The notes under the pieces: model-generated
Seen by the model: the letters and a program-made list of their open reading frames with translations, nothing else
What the model was told of the DNA's origin: nothing
Database searches by the model: none
DNA from: Cichorium intybus
Taxonomy: Eukaryota > Streptophyta > Magnoliopsida > Asterales > Asteraceae
DNA length: 64,000 nucleotides
Reading direction: 5' to 3'
Assembly (NCBI GenBank): GCA_023525715.1
Contig: CM042017.1
Location: 83,622,857-83,686,856 of the forward strand
Made by a program: the position numbers and the translations under genes
Part shown: positions 37,001 through 47,788 of the stretch, piece by piece
Layout: each line of letters begins with the position of its first letter
How positions within the stretch are numbered: position 1 is the stretch's first letter

Positions 37001-37165
37001 CAAAGATAAATATGCAACAAATAACAACACAAATGGATAATAGCATACAATTTCTTTTATTCCTTTTTTGGTGGACTGCAACACACACACACACACATTG
37101 TGGGTGTGTTTTTGTGTTTTTGTGTTTCTGAGTGTGTGTATGTTTCTGTTTTCGTTTAATGGCAA
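28085..37165 (+). repeat. GT/CA-rich tandem array with about 1.70-kb higher-order units
   Basis: Monomers of about 150-200 bases contain, in order, GTTTCTTAG(TG)n, TTCTGAGTTCGAACCACACC, CCAAATCTGCAAAAACTTTA, TTTTAAAAATATTTTCCG, CTTTTTTGGTGGACTGCAAC, (CA)n and TTGTGGGTGTGTTTTTGTG. A distinctive segment (GGGTATAAGTT, then CATGCTATTATTTC) recurs near 28660, 30005, 31705, 33408, 35099 and 36804. The spacing is 1345, 1700, 1703, 1691 and 1705, so six higher-order units exist, the first one shorter. Units are almost identical; for example 29703-29978, 31404-31679 and 33108-33383 translate identically. Each unit contains inverted monomer pieces. The many small open frames in both directions are by-products of the repeat and are not genes. 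Confidence 0.92.
37000..37039. repeat. Left arm of a 40-bp perfect inverted repeat around the RPA gene
   Basis: Begins ACAAAGATAAATATGC. It is the exact reverse complement of 40499-40538. The arms enclose the whole RPA gene, with 3.46 kb between them. Confidence 0.9.
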
Positions 37166-37272
37166 CCTACTTTCATTTTATTTTTGCCACAAGTATTATA
37201 TGTTGTGTATTATAGCATTCTATTTTAAATAAATTTTATAATAGCATACAATTTCTTTTGTTCCGTGTACAG

Positions 37273-40200
37273 ATGGATTGTAAAAAGCCACTTCCTCTTA
37301 ACCAAATAGACAATAACATTTCTGATGTGTTACTTAAGCTTCATTTGATCAAACTTTGGAAGTTTATGCCAAATGGATACACAAATGGAAACAATTCCCT
37401 CCAAATGTTACTTATCGATGAAGAGGTAATTAGTAACTTATTTACATTAATAGTTTATTAATTTTTTTATATATAGACTAATTTCATTATGCTTATTACT
37501 AATGGTCCATTTATTTTATTAGGGAACAATAATTCAAGCGAGTGTTATCCAACAATACTTATACCGATTTGAAAACAAACTTAAACAAGGAGAAACTTAT
37601 TATATAAAATCCCCATCGATTGTACAGCAACGAGCCAAGTTTGTTTTTAGTGACAATAAATATAGACTCTTTTTTAACACAAGAACCGCTGTTAACAAAT
37701 GTCTTACTTTCTCTGGATCAACAAATGGATTTTCTTTTGTTGATTTCCAAACAATTTTATCTGGAGATTATCCTGAAAATCGATCTCTTGGTTAGTTTGT
37801 ATTTTATATAATTATTACTATTTTTTTTTCATATTTCTATATGTATACATTTTAACAATTAATTTTTATCTATTTTTGTAGATGTTATTGGCAAGGTCGC
37901 ATCATACGAAAAAATTGTCACAGAAAACTCGAACAAACAAAGACACCGGATTTCTTTTCAAATTGAAGATTTACAGTTTGCACACATATTTATCTACATA
38001 ATAATTATTTTGAATTTATCGTACACTTTTAATTAACATAATATATTTTTATAGGGTAATTCTATTAAAAGTAACGTTGTGGGGGATTCTGGCACATCAG
38101 CTAAATAATTTTATATCCATCAACGGAAAAGATCTTCTTTTAGTTGTTGTGTTACAATTTGGCCAAATTAACTTTTATAAAGGTTAATGTTTTTTAATCA
38201 TTTATTATTTGTTTTAATTTTACATATGTCTAAAATATATATGTATATTTAATATATAGGTGAAATAAGTGTTCAAAGCTATTTTGATTCCTCAAATTTC
38301 CTAATGAATTCTAATATCGATGAAATCAATGATTTCAAGAGAAAGTAAGTGTGTTCTATATTCTTCCTTATTTTCATTTATTTTATATTATATTATTTTA
38401 TTTATTACTTATTTCTTACTATGTAAACAGTTTTCTTGGTCGAATTGGAGAATCTACATCCTCGAGTGGCATGACAATGTTAGCATCCCAATCTGTGTCG
38501 GAAACTGATGATTTTTTAAAGGATCCTGACTTTAAGAAGATTGTGAATATTTTAAAACCCAAACAGGTTTGTTTCTCAATTTTATATAATACAATATTTT
38601 TCCGTTTTATGTTTCTTTAATGGCAACCTACTTTAATATTTGTCATTTTATTTGGTTTTTTAAGTTTTCTTCATTAAACTTTTTTTCCATATTTTAATTT
38701 TTTTCAGTTTTTTCCTTTAATGGTAACCTACTTTCATATTTGTCATTTTATGTTTTTTTTTCCTTTTTTGGTGGACTGCAACACACACACACATTGTGTG
38801 TGTGTTTTATTATTTGTCATTTTATTTGGGTTTTAAGTTTTATTCATTAAATTTTTTTTCCATATTTTAATTTTTTTCAGTTTTGTTCTTTAATGGCAAC
38901 CTACTTTCATAGTTGTCATTTTGTGTTTATTTTTTTCCTTTTTTGTGGACTGCAACACACACACACACACATCATGTGTGTGTGTTTATGAGTTTGAACC
39001 AGACCAGGACCAAATATGCAAAAAACTTATTTTTTAAAATATTTTCCGTTTTTTCCTTTAAGGGCGACCTACTTTTGTATTTGTCATTTTATCATTATTT
39101 TTTTCCATTTTTTTGGTGGGACTGCATCACACACACACACACATTTTTTTGGTGGGACTGCATCACACACACACACACAGGTAACCAACCACATTATTAT
39201 TGGGACTATTCATTCAATATACCAAAATAAACCTTGGTATTATCTTGGATGTTCCGCATGTCATATGAAAGCTACCCAAACGTGGCTAATTGAAGACAAC
39301 CCGGATGGTTCCGAATCAACCCAAGAAAAACAGATTCTAGAATGTAACAACAGTCAATGCAAAAAACCTAATAAAGAATTTGTTCCAAGGTATGAATAAT
39401 AGCAATCTACTTTCATTTCCATGTCTGTTTTTAAATTTTTTTAATTTTATTTCGTTTCCATTAATTAATTTTTACCTATTAATATTCTTTTTAAATATTA
39501 TATGACATTTTTGATATTTACTACCAATTATTTTAATTTTATAGATTTATGATACCTATTCGTGTTCAAGATGATACGGGAGATCTACGTTTGACGTTAT
39601 TTGATAAAGCAGCTGTTAGGCTTTTGCAAATATCCGCAAAAGACTTGATTGAAAAACAAACGAAGGTATAAAAAAATTCCTCATATATTAACAAATAACC
39701 TTTGTTTTGCTTTGTTTTTTTTTTTTTTTTTTTCAATAACTACTTTATTTCTTTATAGGCGGGATTTAGTTTGGATTTATATCCAGATGAAATTAATGTC
39801 TTGAAAAATAAGCTTATGGCATTCAAGGTTCATGTCAGCAAGTATAATGTAGAAAATGATAATAATGTCTATTCCATTACAAAAGCTACAGATGATCCAA
39901 ACATTATTAGTCAACTGGAAAGTAAAAATGTTCATCCGCAGGTATTCTTCAATATTTATAATTAATTCCTTTCATTATTTTTATTTACTTAATTTATCTT
40001 CTATTTTAATTTTATTGTTCTAATATATAACTTATGAAAATTTATTTTTACTATGTAGACATCTTTTGAAATTTGTTCAAATGAAGTTGGATCTGAAATT
40101 GGAGAAAATCTAACTCCATGTACTGAGAAATCTACATCAACTTCTTCTTTACAACTTACATCTACTCCTACAAATTTAAAAAGAAAGGTTGATGTAGTTT

Positions 40201-40304
40201 ATGATGTGGACGAGAACGTTGTTTGCTCAACAACCAAATCCCGACTAAGTTTACCAGAAACAGATTCACAAATCAAACTTTTGGTTTCGAAAATTGAGAA
40301 ATAA
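37273..40304 (+). CDS. RPA70-like single-strand DNA-binding protein carried by the Helitron (10 exons)
   Basis: Exons: 37273-37425, 37523-37790, 37882-37975, 38055-38182, 38260-38344, 38431-38566, 39181-39389, 39545-39665, 39759-39941, 40059-40304. All introns are GT-AG, all phases agree, and the joined frame of 1623 bases gives 540 residues with no internal stop. The N-terminal part (about 1-135) looks like the plant RPA/DUF223 OB-fold (LLIDEEGTIIQASVIQQYLY, YYIKSPSIVQQRAKFVF). A second OB-fold follows (ISFQIEDLQVILLKVTLWG). The C-terminal part has the RPA1 zinc-ribbon pattern WYYLGCSACH ... CNNSQC, with Cys at about 312, 315, 343 and 348, then FMIPIRVQDDTGDLRLTLFD. Plant Helitrons often carry such genes, thought to coat single strands during rolling-circle movement (family knowledge). 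It is shorter than host RPA70 and lies just after the repeat array. The ATG follows GTGTACAG, so a 5' untranslated exon is possible. The protein seems intact while the Rep-helicase is not. Confidence 0.85.
38567..39180 (+). repeat. RPA intron 6 with diverged array monomers
   Basis: This 614-base intron holds diverged copies of the array monomer: CTTTTTTGGTGGACTGCAAC(AC)n near 38763, a fuller copy near 38936-39055 with GAGTTTGAACCAGACCAGGA and AAAACTTATTTTTTAAAATA, and two short TTGGTGGGACTGCATCACAC copies near 39112-39179. The 3' splice site is the last CACAG of the final (CA)n run. AATGGCAACCTACTTTCAT-type phrases recur near 38622, 38723, 38892 and 39060. Confidence 0.85.
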
Positions 40305-40498
40305 GTTTTCTCTTTTACCTGGATATTTTAAGATTTCCTTTTAAAGTTTTTTCTTTAATGTTTATAACATGTTTGTATGGACGGTTATGTTTTGAAGTTT
40401 ATTTATTACCACTTTATAGTACTTTTAACAGGATTGGTTTCCAAAGTATGTATCTACATAGACAACATACAATGGTATGATGCTATAATGCATTAAAC

Positions 40499-40538
40499 TA
40501 TCCATTTGTGTTGTTATTTGTTGCATATTTATCTTTGT
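40499..40538. repeat. Right arm of the 40-bp inverted repeat
   Basis: Reads TATCCATTTGTGTTGTTATT onward, the exact reverse complement of 37000-37039. It lies about 200 bases after the RPA stop codon. Confidence 0.9.
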
Positions 40539-40612
40539 TGTATCTATTATAGCAATGTATTTTAATTATGATTTTTATATAAAAAAAAGTTACTAATAAA
40601 AAAAACATTAGG

Positions 40613-40694
40613 TTAAGCGTTAAAACCTGATCCGCCCACAATTCCAGCTTCATATTGACCTCCGTGAAGTTCATCATGTGTCATGTCAGCAACA
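40613..40694 (-). pseudogene. Captured terminal exon of an unrecognised gene
   Basis: On the minus strand, TTTTACAG (a splice acceptor) precedes a frame reading VADMTHDELHGGQYEAGIVG and ending after a further seven residues at a TAA (40613-40615). The composition looks like real coding sequence and unlike the A/T-rich surroundings. I do not recognise the family. Its minus-strand orientation inside the Helitron fits gene capture (inference). Confidence 0.5.
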
Positions 40695-41068
40695 CTGTAA
40701 AACATAAGTATTCATATGAAAATCACAGAGATTTCAAATAGTATCGTGCAAACAGTTGTGTGTTCACAAACTGGTAAAGATAAACAAAACCCAAAATTAT
40801 GCTATAAACAATATCTTTTTTTGTTTTTTGATTTATAATACTTATACTATAAAATAAGAAATGAAAGTAGAATGCTATATAACAGACTAGGTTAGAAACA
40901 TGGAAGTCAACAGAACAACCTAAGTTTCTTGGTTGGTTCCAAGAAGGGCAAAACAGTCATTTTCTCTTCTGTTAGTAAAGTTATAATTTGTTAGTAAAGT
41001 TATAATTTCTTGGTTCTTGTCCACATGATAATCTAAACTGGTTTCAGAATGACAATCCAAAGAAGAAT
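40695..41068. other. A/T-rich spacer in the Helitron
   Basis: No gene seen. It contains one reversed AAATGAAAGTAGAATGCTAT motif near 40860 and a direct repeat of GTTAGTAAAGTTATAATTTS near 40972 and 40991. Confidence 0.5.
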
Positions 41069-41330
41069 TCAAAAATCCCACATCCATAATGGAGTAACTG
41101 CTGACATGGCAATTAATTCTTGATTAGTGTCATTTGGTGGCAACAATGGAGTTTCTTTCTGGTTTAAAAAACTAGGCTCCAATGTGAATCCCAAGTCATA
41201 ATTTTTGGAAATACCCGTTTGTTGTAGGGTTCTATTATTCTCTTTGACCTTTTTGCCCTAGAGAAGTATCCCTACGTGTAGTTCGCCACCTAGGATAGCT
41301 GAAACAGCCTCCATAACAGTCCTTTGTAGA
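41069..41330 (-). pseudogene. Possible captured coding fragment, family unknown
   Basis: The minus strand gives an almost open frame starting near TVMEAVSAILGGELHVGILL, with one TAG, then KNYDLGFTLEPSFLNQKETP and PPNDTNQELIAMSAVTPLW before a TGA at 41069-41071. Amino-acid usage looks protein-like. I cannot name it, and it may belong to the same captured gene as 40613-40694 or to the IQM gene's flank. Confidence 0.35.
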
Positions 41331-41865
41331 CAATATTTAAAACCATAAAAAGAAATTATATAAAATAAGTAAAACTTTTTAAAAAGATTGTTGTCATTAT
41401 GAATAATTAAATAAACATTATGAGGGATTTTTTTTATATTATGGATAAAACCAAATATGTGTGCTATGGTAAATTTAATAACAACCAAATTTTTATATGC
41501 AATATTCAAAGGAAAAAAAATGTAATTTACGTTGTTTATCCCCATTCAAAGTTGTCCGCATCTACAATTTTAAATGAGTGGGTTTTTTGCATAATTTTCT
41601 TAGATGCCCACGACGTTGATCGACTTATATGCTATTAAATGTTACCGACAAAATCCCCATGCTAGAACCTGTAGTTTTAGCCCAATTAGAACATATAAAA
41701 TAGGATGAATTCATAAAAGCCAATATTTGGCTTAAAATTACTTTACCCACAAGCTAAATATGGCATAGGTATGATATTAAAACATGAAATGAAAATCAGT
41801 TGGTTTGACTCCAAAAGTGAAAATTAAATGACCAATAATAGATTCATCATTTTAGGTTCACTCAC
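41331..41865. other. A/T-rich spacer in the Helitron
   Basis: No gene seen. The overlapping small frames on both strands (41258-41545 minus, 41420-41638 plus) are A/T-driven and show no family signature. Confidence 0.5.
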
Positions 41866-42297
41866 CAAGTCGAGCCAATGTTGCAAAGCAAGCTTCTGGG
41901 CTTTTGATTTCAATGATAATCCTTTACCAACCTACAAAAATCAAGAAAAACTTTATAAACGATCTGATTAAATTAATAAACTTTTTTTGTAACATTTTTT
42001 AATATACATTGGCAGCTCGTGTTCTTACTCTGGCCCAACGCGATGCGGCTTTTTCCTGTTTATCCATATCAAAAAATGATATAGAACTTTTAAGTTGTGC
42101 AAAATTTTAGAACCTTCCACCTAAAACAACCACAAATAATCTACATTAGCAAAAGTAGAGTGTTAAAAACAAATCAAGTTACTTAAGAAAAAAGCAAAGT
42201 ACAACTATAATACTAACCAGTTTTGTTCGATTAAATCTACACAATCTGCTAGCTTTCCTCTTGTATGAAAGCTTCTATACACATTCTGCAACTTCAT
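41866..42297 (-). pseudogene. Captured fragment of an IQM (IQ-motif calmodulin-binding) gene, three exons with introns
   Basis: Read on the minus strand: exon 42297-42218 gives KLQNVYRSFHTRGKLADCVD, exon 42120-42008 includes [20 protein letters not shown] then VRTRAAN, and exon 41931-41866 gives VGKGLSLKSKAQKLALQHWL then DL. This is the conserved core of plant IQM proteins: an IQ-type VYRSF segment, then the RWAR...RTRAA...VGKGLS...KAQKLALQHWL block. Splice sites are preserved: GT donors at 42217, 42007 and 41865, AG acceptors before 42120 and 41931. A one-base insertion near 42105 shifts the second exon, and the rest of the gene is absent, so it is not functional by itself. It runs opposite to the Helitron genes. 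Genomic DNA with introns was captured, not a cDNA. Confidence 0.85.
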
Positions 42298-42960
42298 GAC
42301 AACTTCATAGTTTACATTATTAAAATAACTTGATAAATTACATAGGAGAGTTTCAAGTTCTATAAGATAAATTCTCGGCTGATTTTATCAGTTTCGCCAC
42401 TTACTCAAGGTTTAGTTCATAGTGCCACTCTTTTCATGAAATAGCTTCCTTCTTTTAGGAGTCTCTATTTGACATCTTTCTTTATTGTATATCTTTTTCC
42501 TACTTTGGTAAAGTGGTTTTGTTTCACGTACTAAAAAAACCAACAAAATTATCTAAATTAGAAGGGGCCCTTTTGTTATCTAAAATCTGACTTGAATTAA
42601 TTCGTTTTTCACACTTTTGGAGGGATTTTGAGAGATTTTAAATCATACAAAACAGTTAAACTCGGTTAACTTGCATAAAACACGTATAATCCTTTATTCA
42701 ATAAATCTCAATAGCGTGTCCAGAATTCATTTTCTTCAAAAAAACCCAGTAACGAGAAGGAGTCCTTTGTTAAAATCCAACACTTTTTGCAATCAACAGA
42801 TCTAACATTTTTTTCAATCAATCTATTCCGGTTAGTAATCTATCTACGTTCTATTAATTCCGATTTTGTGTTTCAATCTGAAAAACATCAGATATAAATG
42901 AAAATCAAAAGTCTAATTTCTATCAGAACCAGTTAAAGAAATAAGAAACAAAATACTTAC
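42298..42960. other. Spacer upstream of the IQM fragment
   Basis: No clear coding sequence. It could be the original intron or upstream DNA of the captured gene on the minus strand. Small pyrimidine tracts occur; nothing further is assignable. Confidence 0.4.
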
Positions 42961-43338
42961 CTGATTTTCGAAATCCAAGGCTACGAAATTAGCAGATCGG
43001 TTTGATGAATACGAATTCCAACCTCCATTTTCGATCTGGAAAACATTCAATGAACTCAGGAGTCGATTCCATTGAACTCGATGTCGATATTGGATCTGGA
43101 AGAGGATTATCGAACATCTCCATTTTTGGATTGATTCCATTTCCGATTCCATTAGACGCGATTTTGAATCTGGAAGAAACCTGATTGTCGAACATCTCGA
43201 TTTTGGAGTCGATTCCATGGTCGAACATTCAACGATTCCATCTTCGATTTTTGGAGTCGATTCCATCTCGACTAAGGAGAAGACTCCATGTTCGATTCCA
43301 TTAAAGTGATTTTTCGAATTTTGGAGTAAGAAAGGCAC
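42961..43338 (-). pseudogene. Possible captured exon with a conserved splice donor
   Basis: A minus-strand frame of more than 120 residues reads up to FVALDFENQ, where the DNA is CAG followed by GTAAGTATTTTG, a perfect plant donor. The frame is rich in repeats of ATGGAATCGACTCC (GGAGTCGATTCCAT on the plus strand, at least four copies, some with one or two changes, between 43056 and 43290). No family is recognised. It may be an untranslated first exon; the repeats argue against a constrained protein. Confidence 0.35.
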
Positions 43339-44356
43339 TAACCCCTTTGTTTATGCCACCGTTTTTTTTCTGGATTTTTTAATAAAATTTATGTTAAATA
43401 AAATACATAAATAATTGAAAAAATTTAAATTGTGTAATTGATTTTTAGTATTAGAAAAGTTTTTTTATCTATAATTAAATATCAGTATATAAAAAAATTA
43501 TCTAATTTATAAATTTCTGGAAATATTTTAAATGTTATTATTGGTTCAATATTGTATATCGAAATTTTGTTTGTTTAATGTATAATTTAATAAGCGTAAT
43601 TAAATCAATTAAAACTAAATAAATTATAATACTATATGTCCTAATCTTAATTTAAAATTTAGATACATTTATATTATGTACTTTATATTAAGCATTTAAA
43701 AGTTTATGTTAATGTACAATGTATTATGTAATAAAATTGAAAAAAATTAATTTTTATTCTATTATATTTTATATCAATGAAAATATTATTGTAATTAATT
43801 TTGTTAAATTTATAATTAAATATGATTATATAAATAAAAAAATTATTATCTAATTTATAAATTTCTAGAAATTTAGAAATTTTATTATTGATACAATATT
43901 ATATATCCAATTATTGTTTTTATGATGTATAATTTTAATAAAAGAATTTAAATCAAATAAACCTAAATAAATTATAATAATATATGTCCTAATGTTAATT
44001 TAAAATTTAGATACATTTGAATTATGTATTCTATAATATAATTAAGCATTTAAAAGTTTATGTTAGCATACAATATAATATATAAAAATACTTGGAAAAT
44101 TCTAATTTTAATTTAATTATATTTTATATTAAAATACAATGTTGTAAAAAAATTTTAATTAAAAAACAATAACTCATAACAAATTTCATAAAATATTAAA
44201 AATGTTTTATGAAATTTTATATAATATAATTGTCTACTTGGTAAATGTATCATGCCTTTTTTAATATAAAGTTATGCTTTTCCCTAACTCTTATGATTAT
44301 TTATATATTCCATTTATTTATAATTAACATTTTTTTTACAGATTTCAATAGAGATC
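43339..44356. other. Very A/T-rich spacer before the Rep-helicase gene
   Basis: No gene seen. It contains two related blocks of about 400 bases: for example ATATGTCCTAATSTTAATTT near 43636 and 43983, and GCATTTAAAAGTTTATGTTA near 43692 and 44046. The promoter of the Rep-helicase gene should lie here, but I see no distinctive box. Confidence 0.5.
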
Positions 44357-44528
44357 ATGGAAAATAATCACGATAAAGATAGAAGAAAAGTAAGAAAACT
44401 ATACCTCAATAATAGTAAAATAAAACAAAATTTTACTAGAGAAGCAGGTGACGCATCTACTACACATGTTTTTAACATGAATAATACAGGTGTTATTCTA
44501 ACTTTGTAACATTGTTATATTTGTTATA

Positions 44529-45640
44529 ATAATTGCAAACAAATATTATGTATTTAGTATCTAATATTGTTTTGTAGATTCACAAAGATCAATCAATATT
44601 ATTGACGCTAAAAAAAGAAGACAATTCCGGAAATCATATTTGGATAATAGAAAATTTAGGAATATGTCAACCACATCAACCGTTCAAGCTTCATCAAGCC
44701 AACATGTAGTAAACATGAATGACAATGGTGATTACCAGTGTTTTGTTTATTGTTACTATATTTGTTTAACATTCAAATTACTTATATATGTTTATTAAAT
44801 TTCTAAAAATTTTAACTACTTCTAATCTTATGTAGCAGGGGATTGCATGCTACCTCAGATTTTACCATATTCAAATAACTCTCAACGAATTGAATATGAA
44901 AGTCAAATCGTCAACTCAATTCAATCATGTGTATATCATCATACAAGCTTGCAGTCTACTCTTATCAATCCAAATCTTATAAGTCCATTAGCTGATATAT
45001 CCAACGGTACGACTATTTTCTTTATTATTTTTTGTAATATACTTTATATTTTTTATTAATAAAAGTGATAATCTAAATGTTTAAAATTTTTATTTTTCTT
45101 ATAATAATTGCAAACAAATTTTATGTTTTTAGTATGTTATATTCTTTTGTAGATTCACAAAGATCAATCAATATTATTGATGCTAAACAAAGAAGACAAT
45201 TTCGAAAATCATATTTGGATAATAGAAAATTTAGGAATATGTCATCCACATCAACTGTTCAAGCTTCATCAAGCCAACATGTACTAAACATGGACGACAA
45301 TGGTGATTATCAGTGTTTAGTTTATTGTTACTATATTTGTTTACCATTCAAATTACTTATATATATGTCTGCTTCTCTAAAAATTTTAACTACTTTTAAT
45401 ATTATGTATCAGGGGTTTACATGCTACCTCATAATTTACCATTTTCAAATAATTCTAAACGAATTGATTATGAAAATCAATCCCTCAACTCAAGTCAATC
45501 ATGTGCATTTCATCATACAAGCTTCCGGTCTACTCTTATCAATTCAAATCTTAGAAGCCCGTTAGCTGATATATCCAACGGTATGACTATTTTATTTATT
45601 ATTTTTTGTAATATACACTATAATTTGAGAGTTTTTAAAT
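44529..45640 (+). repeat. 575-bp tandem duplication covering two RepHel exons
   Basis: TAATAATTGCAAACAAATWT near 44527 recurs near 45102, and the exon starts 44578 and 45153 are exactly 575 bases apart. Both copies keep both exons (QRSINIIDAK..., then MLPQILPYSNNS versus MLPHNLPFSNNS) and their splice sites, so the duplication adds coding sequence without shifting the frame. Confidence 0.9.
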
Positions 45641-46396
45641 TTCACCTGTTTTTTCAGGCAATTATATTTCAAATCATAACACCCGGACACCTATGTCAAA
45701 CAACAAACAACAATCTATATTTTCTAATGTCAGTACACCCGCAAATTCATCGACGAATTTACAAACATCATCTTCTAGCATTTTAACATCAGGAAAGCAT
45801 AGATTAAAAAGGAGGTCATCAAATGTATTTAATATTCCTTCAATCAACCTTACAACAAATGATGAAAATAATGATCAAAGTATTGATGAAGAAATACATG
45901 TTGGTGTTTCAAAAGGTAATCATCTTACAAATCCCTGTTAATTTATTTTATTTGTACTAAGAATCTACTAACAATGTTAAATAATTTTTAATACTTCAAA
46001 AATCTTATTCAACAGATTACCGAGATCATGGTGATCAAACTGTTATATGTTTCGTTTGTAAAGCAAAATTATGGAAAGCTGAAGCTTCAAGATGCAAAAA
46101 AACACCAAATAAAAGTTATTCAATATGTTGTGGTAATGGAAAAGTTGAGTTGCCAAATCTAAAACAAGCTCCGCCAACTTACGAGGATCTTTTTCATTCA
46201 GTAGATTCTAAATCAAAATACTTCATGAAGAACATTCGTCGTTACAATTCGATGTTTTCATTTACCTCAATGGGTGGCAAAGTTGATTCATCAATAAATA
46301 AAGGCAAAGGCCCGTACATTTTCAGGTTGAGTGGTCAAAATTATCATAGGATGGGAAGTCTTCTACCAGCTAATGGAATGAAACCAAAGTTCTCTC

Positions 46397-46555
<159 letters not shown>

Positions 46556-47626
46556 ACTGAGAACGAGAATTCAAATAGACAAAGAAGTTTTCGGTAAATA
46601 TTTACACATTTCATTATTATTTCATTAAAATTTACTTCAATATTACAATACTAATTGAAATTTTATAAATTTATGTTGTCCTCAGTTGTCCAGAAGATGC
46701 TTCTACATCAACATCTGCTTCAAATGATATTGAGATTATACAATATTTGAAGCAAATGTTAGATTCTAATAACGAGTTGGTCAAGTGTTTTAGAATGGTA
46801 AAAGATTGTTTCCATGAAAATCCTAATGTTGATGTAAAGTTACGCATTATAGGAAAGAGGATACAAGATGGAAGGACATACAATTTACCAACTGCATCTG
46901 AGGTAGCAGCTTTAATTGTTGGAGACATTGGAGATTCGTTTGAAAAAAGAGATATCATTGTACAAACTTCATCGGGAAGTCTTCGACGTATTAGTGAATT
47001 ACATCCTTCATACCTTCCCCTTCAATATCCATTACTCTTTCCATATGGCGACGACGGTTACAGAGTTGACATACCTCATAGAGGTATTACATTTTCAAGT
47101 AACAAAAAGCGGCGTAACTGTACAATGAGAGAATTTTTTGCTTACAGAATTCAAGATAGAATTAATACATTCTCATTAATTCTTAATTCAAAAAGGCTTT
47201 TTCAACAATTTTTGGTCGATGCATATACGATGATTGAAAGTGAGAGACTAAATTTCATAAGGAACCAACAAAAAGTCCTTAGATGTGAAACTTATGAACA
47301 TCTTCGCAACATACATAATAAAGGGAATAATAATATTTCTAACATCGGACAACGTGTCATCTTACCGTCTTCTTTTACCGGTGGTGCAAGGTACATGCAA
47401 CAAAACTACTTAGATGCTATGTCACTTTGTAAGTGGTATGGATATCCTGATTTCTTCATAACGGTTACATGTAATCCAAAATGGCCTGAGATTAAACGGT
47501 TTCTTAAAGAAACAACTCTTCAACCAAAAGATAGGCCAGACATCTTAAGTAGATTGTTCAAAATAAAGCTTGATGCATTAATTAAATACTTAAAGGAGGA
47601 TAAGTTATTCGGCTAGATTCAAGCAG

Positions 47627-47788
47627 GTATGTCTAATCATATGTTTTGTTTTATAATTATTATTATCATATTTTTGTTATCATTATGAAAATTTTTATAT
47701 ATTTAATTGGGTTTACTATAACATACATCATAAATGTTTGACTTACTAAAATAATATCTTACCTATTTTTTTGTTAATGTCTTTACAG
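47627..47788 (+). other. RepHel intron 8
   Basis: GTATGTCTAA to TCTTTACAG, 162 bases. It joins the codons for IQA to VVYTIEFQKRG in frame. The TAG nonsense codon lies ten bases before the donor, within the exon. Confidence 0.85.

Noticed and set aside
28251..37165. Many small open frames on both strands in the array (for example the repeated 91-residue minus-strand frame at 29703-29978)
   Set aside because: They recur with the repeat unit, are dominated by codons of GT/CA and poly-T runs, lack any domain and lie in both directions.
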